A stretch of DNA of 64,000 bases from Limnobaculum xujianqingii (GCF_013394855.1 NZ_JABMLK010000002.1:992001-1056000); one strand, 5' to 3'. Shown: positions 38,280-48,535, numbered from the stretch's first letter. Numbers and translations are program-made. Notes: generated from the sequence alone by a model not told the origin.

Positions 38280-38433
38280 TATACTGACCGCATTCGGCGT
38301 ACTTCGGTCTACGCCATATTCCTCGCGGTAATGCCTCAACGTCATTCCTCGTAATAATAATCTCGTCAGGACCGTAGCAAACGACTATTCCTCTACGGAA
38401 TGTTTGCCGGGCGAGTCTGGAGTTTTTCCTTAT
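38280..38433 (+). promoter_or_regulatory. rhlE promoter and structured 5' leader
   Basis: A TATACT -10 element lies at 38280-38285 with a weak TTACAC about 19 bases upstream. About 145 bases of leader follow, with hairpin GGCGTA/TACGCC at 38296-38315 and a larger one at 38377-38407 (GCAAAC...ATTCC-TCTAC-GGAAT-GTTTGC). The ribosome site GGAG at about 38418 lies just after it. Confidence 0.55.
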
Positions 38434-39834
38434 ATGTCTTTTAATTCACTCGGCTTAAGTGCCGATATTTTGCGCGCGGTTGAAGAACAGGGTTATCGCG
38501 ATCCTACACCTATTCAACAGCAGGCGATTCCTGTTGTTTTATCGGGCCGCGACTTAATGGCCTGTGCGCAAACGGGAACGGGTAAAACCGCTGGTTTTAC
38601 ACTCCCTCTGTTACAGCGTTTAACGGCAAGCGGTGAAGCAGCTCGCGGCCGTCGCCCTGTCAGGGCTCTGATTTTGACCCCAACTCGTGAGCTGGCTGCT
38701 CAGGTTGGTGAAAATGTGCGTGATTATAGCCGCCATTTAAATATTCGTTCTTTGGTGGTTTTCGGTGGCGTTAGTATTAATCCACAGATGATGAAACTGC
38801 GTGGGGGTGTCGATGTACTGGTGGCGACACCGGGGCGTTTGTTAGATCTGGAACATCAGAATGCCGTTGATTTATCTAAAGTCGAAATTCTGGTACTGGA
38901 CGAAGCAGACCGCATGCTGGATATGGGCTTTATTCACGATATTCGTCGTGTTTTAGCTAAACTGCCTGCCAAACGCCAGAACCTGCTGTTTTCTGCGACC
39001 TTCTCTGATGAGATTAAAGGACTGGCATCTAAATTGCTGCACAATCCAGCTTCTGTCGAAGTGGCAAAACGTAATACGCCATCAGAACTGGTGGATCAGA
39101 AAGTCCACTTTGTTGATAAAAAACGTAAGCGTGAATTGCTGTCACAAATGATTGGTGAAGGCCAGTGGCAACAGGTGCTGGTATTTACCCGTACAAAACA
39201 CGGCGCTAACCATTTGGCAGAACAGCTGAATAAAGATGGTATTACTGCTTCAGCTATTCACGGTAATAAAAGTCAGGGCGCCCGCACCCGCGCGTTGGAT
39301 GAGTTTAAGAACGGTAAAATTCGCGTACTGGTTGCTACTGATATTGCTGCTCGTGGTCTGGATATCGATCATCTGCCTCACGTAGTTAACTATGAGCTGC
39401 CAAACGTACCGGAAGATTATGTTCACCGCATTGGTCGTACCGGTCGTGCAGAATGTACCGGAGAGGCAGTTTCTTTAGTTTGTGTTGATGAACATAAACT
39501 GCTGCGTGATATTGAACGCTTACTGAAGTTTGAAGTTGCGCGTATCGCGTTACCGGGTTATGAGCCAGATCCAACTATTAAAGCCGAACCGATTATCAAT
39601 GGTCGTCAGGGCAGAGGTCAGGGACAAGGACAAGGTGGACGTCCAAATTCAGGTCGCTCTCGTCCGGCAACTGGTCAAACAGCAGGTCGTAGTGACAATA
39701 GTCCATGGGGTAATAAATCTGAAGGACGAGGTGACAATAAGCCACGTAATCAGAAGCCCCGCTCGGATAAACCTGCTCAACAAAGACGCGCTTCGTTCGC
39801 TGGCGCTCGCCGTTCGGAGTCAGCGGGTAGTTAA
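38434..39834 (+). CDS. rhlE: ATP-dependent RNA helicase RhlE
   Basis: 466 residues from ATG 38434 ([21 protein letters not shown]), the E. coli start; ten extra upstream residues are rejected. DEAD-box motifs: Q-motif [18 protein letters not shown], Ia [31 protein letters not shown] and [10 protein letters not shown]. The C-terminus beyond about residue 390 is basic and rich in Arg, Gly, Gln and Asn, as usual for RNA anchoring. Involved in ribosome assembly and cold adaptation in E. coli. Confidence 0.96.
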   Translation: MSFNSLGLSADILRAVEEQGYRDPTPIQQQAIPVVLSGRDLMACAQTGTGKTAGFTLPLLQRLTASGEAARGRRPVRALILTPTRELAAQVGENVRDYSRHLNIRSLVVFGGVSINPQMMKLRGGVDVLVATPGRLLDLEHQNAVDLSKVEILVLDEADRMLDMGFIHDIRRVLAKLPAKRQNLLFSATFSDEIKGLASKLLHNPASVEVAKRNTPSELVDQKVHFVDKKRKRELLSQMIGEGQWQQVLVFTRTKHGANHLAEQLNKDGITASAIHGNKSQGARTRALDEFKNGKIRVLVATDIAARGLDIDHLPHVVNYELPNVPEDYVHRIGRTGRAECTGEAVSLVCVDEHKLLRDIERLLKFEVARIALPGYEPDPTIKAEPIINGRQGRGQGQGQGGRPNSGRSRPATGQTAGRSDNSPWGNKSEGRGDNKPRNQKPRSDKPAQQRRASFAGARRSESAGS

Positions 39835-39858
39835 ATACTGCTAGTAAATTTGATGTAG

Positions 39859-39889
39859 AAAGGCCACAGGCATATACCTGTGGCCTTTT
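39859..39889 (+). terminator. Terminator of rhlE
   Basis: AAAGGCCACAGG-CATATA-CCTGTGGCCTTTT, a strong 12-bp stem with T-run. Confidence 0.9.
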
Positions 39890-39941
39890 GGATAAAGATG
39901 AAGCCTGATGGCTTACTTTTGTGTCTTAAAATAGCTAATAG

Positions 39942-40040
39942 TCCGGCCAGGCCCGACACGCACTGTAGCTAAGTAGATGGCTCTTCCGGCCGAGCATGTT
40001 GTTGATATGGGTACGTAGATTTTACGACCGGAATATCCAT
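39942..40040 (+). repeat. Dispersed intergenic repeat, truncated copy D
   Basis: Retains the AGGCCCGACACGCACTGTAG segment and the terminal hairpin arms TTCCGGCCG / CGACCGGAA of the family. It lacks the half that holds the GTCGACTTGGC..GCCAACG hairpin. Same orientation as copy A. It lies between convergent rhlE and ybiT. Confidence 0.65.
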
Positions 40041-40061
40041 TGATGCTATGTAATAGTAATC

Positions 40062-40097
40062 AAAAAGGCCACGAACATAAATTGTTGGTGGCCTTTA
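40062..40097 (-). terminator. Terminator of ybiT
   Basis: AAAGGCCAC pairs with GTGGCCTTT around a 15-base loop, directly past the ybiT stop. On the minus strand it is followed by TTTTGA. Confidence 0.7.
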
Positions 40098-40115
40098 TTA
40101 TTGTGTACAGACTAA

Positions 40116-41714
40116 TCAGTTATTAATTCCCTGACTACGCAAGTAATCATCATAATTACCGCTGAAGTCGGTGACTTTCTCTGGTGTAATTTCGATGATA
40201 CGTGTTGCCAGTGAGCTAACAAATTCACGGTCGTGAGAGACGAAAATCAGCGTTCCCTGATACAGCTCCAGCGCCATATTCAGTGATTCGATAGATTCCA
40301 TATCCAGGTGGTTGGTTGGTTCGTCCATAATCAGAATGTTAGGACGAGTCATCATCAGTTTACCAAACAGCATGCGGCCTTTTTCACCACCGGACAGAAC
40401 TTTGATCGACTTCTTGATATCGTCCTGAGAGAACAACAGACGACCTAATACGCTGCGTACCGATTGTTCATCATCGTTAGGCTGCATCCACAGGCTCATC
40501 CAGTCAAACACGGTCATATCGATTTCAAAATCAGAGGCGTGATCCTGAGCATAATAACCAATGCTGGCGTTTTCAGACCATTTCAGGCGTCCTGAATCTG
40601 GCGTTAGTTCACCCATTAAGGTTTTCAGCAGGGTAGTTTTACCCACGCCGTTGGTACCCAGTACCGCAACTTTTTCACCCACTTCCAGCATCATATTGAT
40701 GTTTTTGAACAGTGGGGCGTTACCGTCATAACCTTTTGACAGGTTTTCCACTTCTAGCGCATTACGGAATAGTTTCTTATCCTGTTCAAAACGGATAAAT
40801 GGATTCTGACGGCTGGAAGCCTTCACTTCTTCCAACTGAATCTTATCTATTTGACGTGCACGGGATGTGGCCTGACGAGATTTTGAGGCGTTGGCACTAA
40901 AGCGGCTAACGAAAGATTGCAGTTCGTTAATCTGAGCTTTTTTCTTAGCATTGTCTGCCAGCAGACGCTCGCGAGCCTGAGTTGAAGCGGTCATATACTC
41001 ATCATAGTTACCCGGATAGACACGAAGTTCACCGTAGTCCAAATCGGCCATGTGGGTACATACCATATTCAGAAAGTGACGGTCATGGGAAATGATGATC
41101 ATGGTGCTGTTACGGTCGTTCAGCGTTTGTTCCAACCAGCGAATGGTATCAATATCCAGGTTGTTGGTTGGTTCGTCGAGCAGCAGAATATCCGGATCGG
41201 CAAATAGAGCCTGAGCCAGTAATACCCGCAGTTTCCAGCCGGGAGCGACTTCGCTCATTGGGCCATAGTGCTGTTCTACCGGAATACCGACACCTAATAA
41301 CAGTTCACCGGCACGGGACTCCGCAGTATATCCATCCATCTCACCGTATTGAACTTCCTGATCGGCAACTTTTAACCCATCTTCTTCACTCATTTCTGGC
41401 AGATTATAGATGCGGTCACGCTCTTCTTTGACTTGCCAAAGTTCAGAGTGGCCCATAATCACGGTATCCAGCACACTGTACTCTTCATAGGCGAACTGAT
41501 CTTGTTTCAGTTTACCTAAGCGTTCGTTTGGATCGAGGAATACGTTACCGCCAGAAGGGGCTAAGTCTCCACCCAGAATCTTCATAAAGGTGGATTTACC
41601 ACTACCGTTAGCACCAATTAAACCGTAGCGATTACCGCCGCCAAATTTGACCGAAATGTTTTCAAACAGCGGCTTGGAGCCAAACTGCATAGTAATATTA
41701 TTGCTAATTAACAA
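40116..41714 (-). CDS. ybiT: ABC-F family ATPase YbiT
   Basis: 532 residues (E. coli 530), soluble, two ABC domains joined by a charged linker. Domain 1: [20 protein letters not shown], Walker [18 protein letters not shown]. The linker [17 protein letters not shown] [23 protein letters not shown] contacts the ribosome in the family. Domain 2: [45 protein letters not shown] proteins act on the ribosomal E-site; YbiT is a translation factor of the EttA group. Starts at ATG 41714. Confidence 0.95.
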   Translation of the reverse strand: MLISNNITMQFGSKPLFENISVKFGGGNRYGLIGANGSGKSTFMKILGGDLAPSGGNVFLDPNERLGKLKQDQFAYEEYSVLDTVIMGHSELWQVKEERDRIYNLPEMSEEDGLKVADQEVQYGEMDGYTAESRAGELLLGVGIPVEQHYGPMSEVAPGWKLRVLLAQALFADPDILLLDEPTNNLDIDTIRWLEQTLNDRNSTMIIISHDRHFLNMVCTHMADLDYGELRVYPGNYDEYMTASTQARERLLADNAKKKAQINELQSFVSRFSANASKSRQATSRARQIDKIQLEEVKASSRQNPFIRFEQDKKLFRNALEVENLSKGYDGNAPLFKNINMMLEVGEKVAVLGTNGVGKTTLLKTLMGELTPDSGRLKWSENASIGYYAQDHASDFEIDMTVFDWMSLWMQPNDDEQSVRSVLGRLLFSQDDIKKSIKVLSGGEKGRMLFGKLMMTRPNILIMDEPTNHLDMESIESLNMALELYQGTLIFVSHDREFVSSLATRIIEITPEKVTDFSGNYDDYLRSQGINN

Positions 41715-41991
41715 GACGAATACTCATAGTTGAAAGTGTGATATTAGGCACATTATGCCACAGATTGCGGTCGTTTAGGCATCCCTGTGAGCAGACTATT
41801 TTTTCTGCATATTTTTGGAGTATTTATAACAAGGAATAATTAAATTCTATAAATAGAAAAAGGGGCATCAATTAATTTCATATTTTATTATTTTATTGTG
41901 TTTATCTACTGAACCCATTGTCAGACAGCGGTCTCAGCAATATGATGCACCGATTATAGCTATTATTTTATTTTTGGCAGGGAGTGCTGAA

Positions 41992-42732
41992 ATGCCGGTC
42001 ATTCTGGTTGTACTTATTCAAATCATGTGTGGCGTTCACGTGGTGAAAACCGGGCAGGAACGTTATTGGTTATATCTTATCATTGGTTTACCGGGTATTG
42101 GTTGTGCGGTATATGCACTGGCAATTTTATTACCGGACCTGTTAGGCAGTCGCGATGGAAAACGGCTGATAGGCAAAGCTCAGGATAAAATGGATCCGGA
42201 GCGTCATGTGCGTATGCTGCGTGATGAACTGGTGATTACTGAAACCAGTCAAAACTATGTGCGTTTAGCGGATGAGCTGTTACGTATTGGCAGAGCGCAG
42301 GAAGCGGCGACAAATTATCAAAAAGCCTTAACCGGCATCTTCGTTCAGGACCCCGATATTTTAATTAAGCTGGCTCAGGCACAGTTTGATAATAACGATC
42401 CGGTCTCCTGTCAGAAAACTCTGGAAATATTAATTGATGCTAATCCTGATTATCGCTCTCAGGATGGTCATTTGCTGTATGCCAGATCGCTACAGCAAAT
42501 CGGCGATCTTGATAAAGCAGAAGATGAATTCAGAGTATTGGTTGAGTACTACACCGGACCAGAAGCGCGTTTTCGTTATTACCAGTTACTGGTCGAGAAG
42601 GGCGATAAGCTGGAAGCTAAACATCAGCTGGAAACCATTGCCGTTATGGCCCGCCGCGCTAAACCGCACTATCGTAAAATGCATAAAGAATGGCTGACGA
42701 AAGTGAATCAGGAGTTGAAGGCGCTGGGGTAA
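41992..42732 (+). CDS. TPR-containing inner-membrane protein
   Basis: 246 residues from ATG 41992, with GGGAG seven bases upstream. A TTG-initiated frame from 41896 adds 32 residues and has no ribosome site. Two membrane segments near the N-terminus (MPVILVVLIQIMCGVHVV and LYLIIGLPGIGCAVYALAILLP) are followed by a soluble C-terminus with TPR-like repeats (YVRLADELLRIGRAQEAATNYQKAL, DPDILIKLAQAQFDNNDPVSC, YARSLQQIGDLDKAEDEFRVL). Probably a scaffold; no function assigned. A single gene next to repeat C. Confidence 0.75.
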   Translation: MPVILVVLIQIMCGVHVVKTGQERYWLYLIIGLPGIGCAVYALAILLPDLLGSRDGKRLIGKAQDKMDPERHVRMLRDELVITETSQNYVRLADELLRIGRAQEAATNYQKALTGIFVQDPDILIKLAQAQFDNNDPVSCQKTLEILIDANPDYRSQDGHLLYARSLQQIGDLDKAEDEFRVLVEYYTGPEARFRYYQLLVEKGDKLEAKHQLETIAVMARRAKPHYRKMHKEWLTKVNQELKALG

Positions 42733-42806
42733 TGCTGGATTTTTTACTTAATGAAGTAGTCTGTAGTTGTGGTATGAGAATGCTGGTGTATTTGTTGGTT
42801 TCAGTG

Positions 42807-42964
42807 AATATTCCGGCCGTAAAAACTATATGTATATATCAGCACTGTGCTCGGCCGGGAAACAATCTGTACTTAAGCCCAGAGTGCGTTGGGCCTAGCC
42901 TGCCTAGGGGCGCTTCGTTGGCTTACGCCAAGTCGACCCCAACGGTAGTCTCTCCCAACGATTA
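42807..42964 (-). repeat. Dispersed intergenic repeat, copy C
   Basis: Inverted relative to copy A and full length. Terminal arms TTCCGGCCG and CGGCCGGGAA; then ACTTAAGCCCAGAGTGCGTTGGGCC, GCTTCGTTGGC-TTAC-GCCAAGTCGACCCC and ACGGTAGTCTCTCCCAACG. The last block mirrors CGTTGGGAGAG of copy A. It lies between the TPR gene and the gldA terminator. Confidence 0.8.
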
Positions 42965-42985
42965 AGTTTTTAAATGTTGTTTTAA

Positions 42986-43014
42986 TAAAATAGCCCGCGA
43001 TGCGGGCTATTTTG
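42986..43014. terminator. Bidirectional terminator between TPR gene and gldA
   Basis: AAAATAGCCCGC-GAT-GCGGGCTATTTT, a perfect 12-bp stem with T-run on both strands. Confidence 0.9.
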
Positions 43015-43027
43015 CTTTTATCTTATA

Positions 43028-44128
43028 TCAGGCGAACCGTTTACGTCTTTGTCCCTCGGCGTCAGCCGCCCTTAACGCCGCCAGTACATTTTCGGGGGTA
43101 ATCTCATGTGGTTCGTTATGGATGGTTTCTCCATGACTGCATGAGGCTTCAGCTACTTTCATCAAATCGTCATCGCTGACCTGTTTTAGTCCGATATCTT
43201 CCAGCGTAGTTGGCAGTCCGACATCACGGCAGAAGTTATACACCGTATTAATCACTTCGGGTTCCCGGTCGGTGAGCATTAGCATTGCCAGTGTGCCAAA
43301 GGCGACTTTCTCGCCGTGCCAGTAGCTGTGAGTTTGTGGCAACACGGTTAATCCATTATGAATAGCGTGTGCCGCAGCCAGACCGCCACTTTCGAAACCT
43401 AATCCGGAGAGCAGGGTATTAGCTTCAATAACGTGTTCCAGTGCCGGAGTGACCTGCTGTTGTTCGCAGGCGGATTTTGCCAACACACCATATTGCAACA
43501 AAGTGTCATAACATAAACGTGCCAGACCATAAGCTGACATAGGGCCAGGGCGGCCAGTCATATTGCCTGCCATTTTTATGCGGCAATCTTCTGCTTCAAA
43601 CCAGGTTGCCAGCGCATCGCCAATACCAGAGACCAGAAAACGTACCGGTGCCTGTGCGATAATTTTTGAATCAACCAGTACCACATCAGGGTTACGAGGG
43701 ATCATCATATAACGCTTGAATTTTCCTTCCTGAGTGTAAATCACCACTAAAGAGCTACAGGGTGCATCGGTAGAGGCCAGCGTAGGGACAATAGCAATAG
43801 GTAATTTAAGGAATGCGCCGGTTGCTTTAGCGGTATCCAGCGTTTTCCCACCGCCAATACCAACAATCACCTCAGCACCATAGTTTTGTGCTAATGCCGA
43901 AATACGATCGATCTCTTCATCAGAACATTCGCTGTTAAATACCTCAACCTGACAGGCGATTTTACCTTCCAGCGCTTTAGCAATATCACTGCCCAGCTTT
44001 TGATGAACGACGGGATCTTGCAGAATTAAAGCCTTCTGGCCTAAACGTGATAACTCATCACCCAAACATTTCTCAACAGCCCCGGAACCTTGTACATAGC
44101 GACCGGGGAAAATAGCAGTAGTAATCAT
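43028..44128 (-). CDS. gldA: Glycerol dehydrogenase-type iron/zinc alcohol dehydrogenase (GldA)
   Basis: 366 residues (E. coli GldA 367). NAD-binding GIGGGKTLDTAKA; metal ligands in GIGDALATWFEAE (Asp), GLAAAHAIHNG and the later THSYWHGEKVAFG (His). It oxidises glycerol to dihydroxyacetone and can reduce glycolaldehyde or methylglyoxal in E. coli. It is divergent from a sugar-acid permease-dehydratase-aldolase operon with shared GTTCT operators, so reduction of an aldehyde from that pathway is plausible. Start ATG 44128 with AGGAGC upstream. Confidence 0.9.
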   Translation of the reverse strand: MITTAIFPGRYVQGSGAVEKCLGDELSRLGQKALILQDPVVHQKLGSDIAKALEGKIACQVEVFNSECSDEEIDRISALAQNYGAEVIVGIGGGKTLDTAKATGAFLKLPIAIVPTLASTDAPCSSLVVIYTQEGKFKRYMMIPRNPDVVLVDSKIIAQAPVRFLVSGIGDALATWFEAEDCRIKMAGNMTGRPGPMSAYGLARLCYDTLLQYGVLAKSACEQQQVTPALEHVIEANTLLSGLGFESGGLAAAHAIHNGLTVLPQTHSYWHGEKVAFGTLAMLMLTDREPEVINTVYNFCRDVGLPTTLEDIGLKQVSDDDLMKVAEASCSHGETIHNEPHEITPENVLAALRAADAEGQRRKRFA

Positions 44129-44441
44129 TTTAGCTCCTTAATAGTGATAAAAATGGTTACCAATGCTTTTTGTTCTTTATATGGAACTAATGTTCTGTAT
44201 GTAAGTATGTTCTTCCTGAAATTATTCTTCGTCAACTTCAGAATGATGAAAGTTGCGTCAGCTCACAGATATTCAACTTTGACAATTTACCCCATTGACT
44301 CTTTTATACAGCACGAGGAATATTGTTCTGTATATTGAATGTTTGTTCTATATACAGAACAAATTGCGTAACAATGAATAACAAACAACTAACGTACTCA
44401 CGTTTTTTTATCATTTAGCGGTTGAACCAAGGAACATAGTA
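44129..44441. promoter_or_regulatory. Divergent gldA / permease control region with GTTCT half-sites
   Basis: A 20-bp near-perfect palindrome TTGTTCTATATACAGAACAA lies at 44343-44362 (arms differ at one base). A weaker copy, TTGTTCTTTATATGGAACTA, is at 44170-44189. Further TGTTCT half-sites are at about 44194, 44209 and 44324. The layout suits an IclR-family regulator, and such a gene ends the cluster. Confidence 0.6.
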
Positions 44442-45713
44442 ATGAGCACAGATTCAAGTAAACCTATTCCTAAAGGGCGCTGGATGCATATCATTCCGGC
44501 AACCATTTTGGTCTATATCGTGGCTTATATGGACCGAACCAATATCGCAATCGGTATTGCCGGTGGTATGGATAAAGACTTAGGCATGACGGCATCGTTC
44601 GCCGGACTGGTGGCAGGAATATTTTTTATTGGTTATATCTTCCTGCAAATACCCGGCGGTCATATTGCAGAACGCTATAGCGCCAAGAAGTTTATTGCCT
44701 GGACGATTGTCGCCTGGGGAGGATTTGCCCTGCTAACCGGCTTTGTGCAAAACCCGACTCAGCTATTAATTATCCGTTTTATTCTCGGGGTTGCTGAAGG
44801 TGGGGTGTACCCGGCCATTCTGGCATTAATTGGTCACTGGTTTCCTAACGAAGAGCGGGCCAGAGCCATTGCCTTTTTCCAGATGAACCTGGCGGTTGCC
44901 TCGATTATCACAGGTCCACTGTCTGGCTGGCTAATTGAGCTGCACGGCTGGCGTGAAATGTTCATCATTGAAGGGGTATTATCACTGGCACTGCTGTTTG
45001 TCTGGATGCCACTGGTATCTGATCATCCTCATCAGGCGAAATGGCTGGATCCACGGGAACGTGAGTGGATAGAGAAAAAGCTGGAAGAAGATCGTATGGG
45101 AGCTTCCATTGATGATAAAGCCAGCATCAGTACCATCATTCGTAGTCCAAACCTCTGGAAACTGATTGGTATCTATTTCTTTGTTCAGGTCGGATTCTAT
45201 GGCTTCGCACTGTGGATGCCTAATCTGATTAAAAACCTGACGGGTAGCGGTATGACTATGGTGGGCATGTTGACCGCTGCGCCTTATGTGCTGTGTATCT
45301 TCGGTCAATACTATATCGCCAAATGGTGTGATAAAACCATGAACCGTCGCCTGTATACCGCGATTCCTCTGGTTGGTTTTGCTGTTTGTTTAACCCTTTC
45401 TCTGTTGCTGAAAGAGAGTATCTGGCTTTCTTATGGCGTAATGGTGCTGTGTGGCTTCTTCTTGCAGGCTTATGCCGGCCCATTCTGGACTCTTCCACCA
45501 CTGCTGTTCCCATCCAATGTATTAGGCGGTGTGCGTGGCACTATAAACGCACTGGGTAATCTGGGCGGATTTATTGGTCCATATCTGGTGGGTCTGTTAA
45601 CCATGACCGTTAGCCAAACAGCAGGCATGTTTGTACTGGTTGCCGCTTTAATGATAGCCGTCTTCCTATTGTTTACGCTGCCAGCGATTACCGCCCGGCC
45701 GCTGAAGAAATAA
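44442..45713 (+). CDS. MFS anion:cation symporter (ACS family), sugar-acid transporter
   Basis: 423 residues, 12 membrane segments. Typical of ACS/galactonate-glucarate-type permeases: VYIVAYMDRTNIAIGIAGGMDKDLG, PGGHIAERYSAKK, FILGVAEGGVYPAILALIGHWFPNEERARA, GPLSGWLIELHGWREMFIIEG. Located 43 bp ahead of a dehydratase and divergent from gldA, so an aldonate substrate is likely. The exact substrate cannot be told from the sequence. Confidence 0.85.
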   Translation: MSTDSSKPIPKGRWMHIIPATILVYIVAYMDRTNIAIGIAGGMDKDLGMTASFAGLVAGIFFIGYIFLQIPGGHIAERYSAKKFIAWTIVAWGGFALLTGFVQNPTQLLIIRFILGVAEGGVYPAILALIGHWFPNEERARAIAFFQMNLAVASIITGPLSGWLIELHGWREMFIIEGVLSLALLFVWMPLVSDHPHQAKWLDPREREWIEKKLEEDRMGASIDDKASISTIIRSPNLWKLIGIYFFVQVGFYGFALWMPNLIKNLTGSGMTMVGMLTAAPYVLCIFGQYYIAKWCDKTMNRRLYTAIPLVGFAVCLTLSLLLKESIWLSYGVMVLCGFFLQAYAGPFWTLPPLLFPSNVLGGVRGTINALGNLGGFIGPYLVGLLTMTVSQTAGMFVLVAALMIAVFLLFTLPAITARPLKK

Positions 45714-45755
45714 TTAGTAATGTCGTGATGAATTAATAAATAAAGGAATCTCAAA

Positions 45756-47470
45756 ATGAAACAGAAATGCCAAGGCGCACGTGATTTATGGTCGCAGTTG
45801 GATGCACTGCGAATGGGAATGAACTACAGCAAAGAAGATACTCAAAAGCCTCAGGTGTTGATTGATGACTGTTATGGCGAAAGCCATCCGGGAAGTTTTC
45901 ATCTTAATGAGCTGGGTTATGAAACCATGCTGGGTGTTCATGAAAGCGGCGGCCGTGCAGTACGTCATCATGTTACCGATATATGTGATGGTTGGGGGCA
46001 GGGGCATGATGGTATGAACTACATTTTGGCCTCGCGGGAAGCGATTGCCAATATGGTGGAGATTCATGCATCCGTGGTGCCTTATGACGGTGCCGTGTTG
46101 ATTTCCAGCTGTGACAAATCAGTTCCGGCCCATTTGATTGCTGCCGCTCGTCTGGATATGCCATTGATTCATATTCCCGGCGGTTCTATGCGTCCGGCTC
46201 CGAATATGAGTACTTCTGATTTAGGCGGTCTGACGGCTAAGCTGAAGAAAGGTGAGATTAGTGTGAAGCAGGTGGAAGCGCATCAGCAGTGCGGCTGTCC
46301 TACTGCCGGTGCCTGTCAGTTTATGGGAACCGCCAGCACCATGCAGTGCATGTCGGAAGCCTTAGGTATGGCGTTGCCGGGTAGTGCAATCATGCCTTCC
46401 ACTATGTCAGAGATCCGCCGGGTTGCTCGTGCGGCAGGACATCAGGCGATGTATCTGGCGGAAAAGAACATCACCTCAGCAAAAATATTAACGCCAGCGG
46501 CGTTTGAGAACGCGATTAAAGTACACGCGGCTATTGGCGGTAGTACCAATGCGCTGATTCATTTACCAGCCATTGCTCATGAGTTGGCTGGGAACTTAAG
46601 CCGGAAATTTTTGACCGCATCAACCATGACATTCCTTATCTCACCAACATTCAACCAAGTGGCGAGTACGTCACTGAGTTGTTCTGGTTTGCCGGTGGTG
46701 TACCAATGATTCAATGGTTACTGCGCGACAAACTGGATCTGGACGTCATGACGGTAACGGGACGTTCACTGGGAGATAACCTGGATATGCTACAGCAATC
46801 AGGATTCTTCGAACGTAATCAAGGCTATCTGGCTAACCATAAAGTGAAACCAGAAGAAGTGATTAGAAAGCCGGAGTCAGCCACCAAGAAGGGTTCCATC
46901 GCCATTCTTAAAGGCAATATTGCGCCAGATGGTGCAGTTATCAAATATGCCGCCTGTCGTGCCGATATGCATCAGCACGTGGGCCCGGCCAAAGTGTTCA
47001 ACTCAGAGGAAGATGCACAGCAGGCAATCATTCATAACCGGGTGAATCCGGGGGATGTGCTGTTTATTCGCTACGAAGGACCGAAAGGTTCTGGCGCACC
47101 GGAAATGCTGATGACTACTGATGCCATTGTATATGACAACCGCCTGGATGGGCGAGTGGCACTGATTACCGATGGTCGTTTCTCCGGAGCTACCAGCGGT
47201 CCGTGTGTGGGACATGTTTCACCTGAAGCGGCTGACGGTGGGCCAATTGCGCTGGTGGAAGATGGCGATTTAATCGAAATGGATGTGCCGGCCCGTAAGC
47301 TGAATATCGTTGGTATTAATGGTGAACATAAAACCCCAGAGCAGATTGAAGTCGTTATGGCGGAACGTCAGGCTAAGTGGGTACGTCCGGACTATTCCCA
47401 CCGTAAGGGTGTGTATAAGCAGTTCACCCAGCGTGCGGCTTCGTTAATGGCTGGTGCTTATACCAGTTAA
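45756..47470 (+). pseudogene. IlvD/Edd-family sugar-acid dehydratase, broken by a one-base deletion
   Basis: Two overlapping frames join into one 571-residue IlvD/Edd protein. Frame one, 45756-46709, holds CDK (Cys119) and CGCPTAGACQFMGTAS (Cys187), iron-sulfur ligands, and KVHAAIGGSTNALIHLPAIAHEL. Frame two, up to 47470, holds ELFWFAGGVPMIQWLLRD, GPAKVFNSEEDAQQAI, YEGPKGSGAPEMLMTTD, ITDGRFSGATSGPCVGHVSPEAADGG. At about 46585 the sequence reads GAGTTGGCTGGGAAC; one more G (TTGGGCTGG) would restore HELGWELKPEIFDR as in the family. This is either a recent pseudogene or a sequencing error. The intact protein would dehydrate an aldonate to a 2-keto-3-deoxy acid. Start preceded by AAAGGAATCTCAAA. 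Confidence 0.85.
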
Positions 47471-47575
47471 GCCTCTACCAAAGTGGCTGGGTAAGTAAGG
47501 CTTCCGTCACTGTAAAAGGTGATGGAAGCAAAGTAATAGAGATGTAATTCATTAGCGATAAGACAGGATAATACA

Positions 47576-48496
47576 ATGACTGACCTGAATAAGTTTAGAG
47601 GCGTTTTTCCTCCGGTGCCGACGATTTTTCATGCGGATGGACGACTGGACACCGTGGGAATGGGTGCGCTGATTGATAAATTAGTCAATGATGGCGTAGA
47701 TGGCATGCTGATCCTTGGCAGCGGCGGTGAGTTTTGCCATATGCCAAAAGCACAGCGTTTTGAAGTGGCTGAGTTTGCGGTAAAACATATTGCCGGTCGG
47801 GTACCTGTATTATTGGGCATTAGTAGTCCGAGTACTCAGGAAGTGATTGAGTTTGGTCTGCATGCGGATAAGTTAGGCGTGGATGCAGTACTGGTACTAA
47901 ACCCTTACTATGCATTACTTAACGATGAGTATATGTATAACCATTTCCGTACTGTAGCAGAGAGCATTCGTTCCCCGGTTATTCTGTATAACTTCCCTGC
48001 GTTAACCGGTCAGGATATCAGCGTGAATTTAATTGCCCGTCTGGTAAAAGAGGTGAGTAATATTATCGGTATTAAGGATACCGTGGATAATATTAGTCAT
48101 GTACGTGAGGTGATTAATCAGGTGCGTCCGATTCGTCCGAACTTTGTGGTGTTCTCTGGCTACGATGAATATATGATGGATACCCTGATTATGGGCGGTA
48201 ATGGCGCGATTCCGGCAACCTCTAACTTTGCCGCTCAGATTACTTGTGGAATCTATCGGGCGTTTAAAGCGAAAGATTATGAAACCATGTTTGAGCTACA
48301 GCGTCAGCTATCACGATTATCAACGGTATACAGCTTAGAAACGCCGTTCTTTGGCGTGATTAAACAAGCAATTAAACTTTGCGGATTGAATATTTCCACC
48401 GACGTTTTAGCACCAGTGCAAAAATTATCGGAAGAGAAAAAGCAGCAACTGATCAAGGTGTTAACTTTTTCCGGAGTAGCACATCAGGATCGCTAG
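47576..48496 (+). CDS. DapA-superfamily 2-keto-3-deoxy sugar-acid aldolase (YjhH/YagE-like)
   Basis: 306 residues. Class I (Schiff-base) aldolase fold: GSGGEFCHM loop (GTGGEF in YjhH), catalytic Tyr in VILYNFPALTGQD, Schiff-base Lys in IIGIKDTVDN, FSGYDEYMMDTLIMGGNGAIPATSNFA. It resembles E. coli YjhH and YagE, which cleave 2-keto-3-deoxy-pentonate or -gluconate to pyruvate plus glycolaldehyde or glyceraldehyde; it is not dihydrodipicolinate synthase. It follows the dehydratase on the same strand (105-bp gap with a GCTTCC/GGAAGC hairpin). Confidence 0.85.
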   Translation: MTDLNKFRGVFPPVPTIFHADGRLDTVGMGALIDKLVNDGVDGMLILGSGGEFCHMPKAQRFEVAEFAVKHIAGRVPVLLGISSPSTQEVIEFGLHADKLGVDAVLVLNPYYALLNDEYMYNHFRTVAESIRSPVILYNFPALTGQDISVNLIARLVKEVSNIIGIKDTVDNISHVREVINQVRPIRPNFVVFSGYDEYMMDTLIMGGNGAIPATSNFAAQITCGIYRAFKAKDYETMFELQRQLSRLSTVYSLETPFFGVIKQAIKLCGLNISTDVLAPVQKLSEEKKQQLIKVLTFSGVAHQDR

Positions 48497-48535
48497 TTCT
48501 TCTCTGTAGTAAAAACTGTTATTGAGAAAGCAATC

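Noticed and set aside
42690..42965. 91-residue ORF running from the TPR gene end through repeat C
   Set aside because: It mostly translates the intergenic repeat, and the other copies do not keep an open frame.
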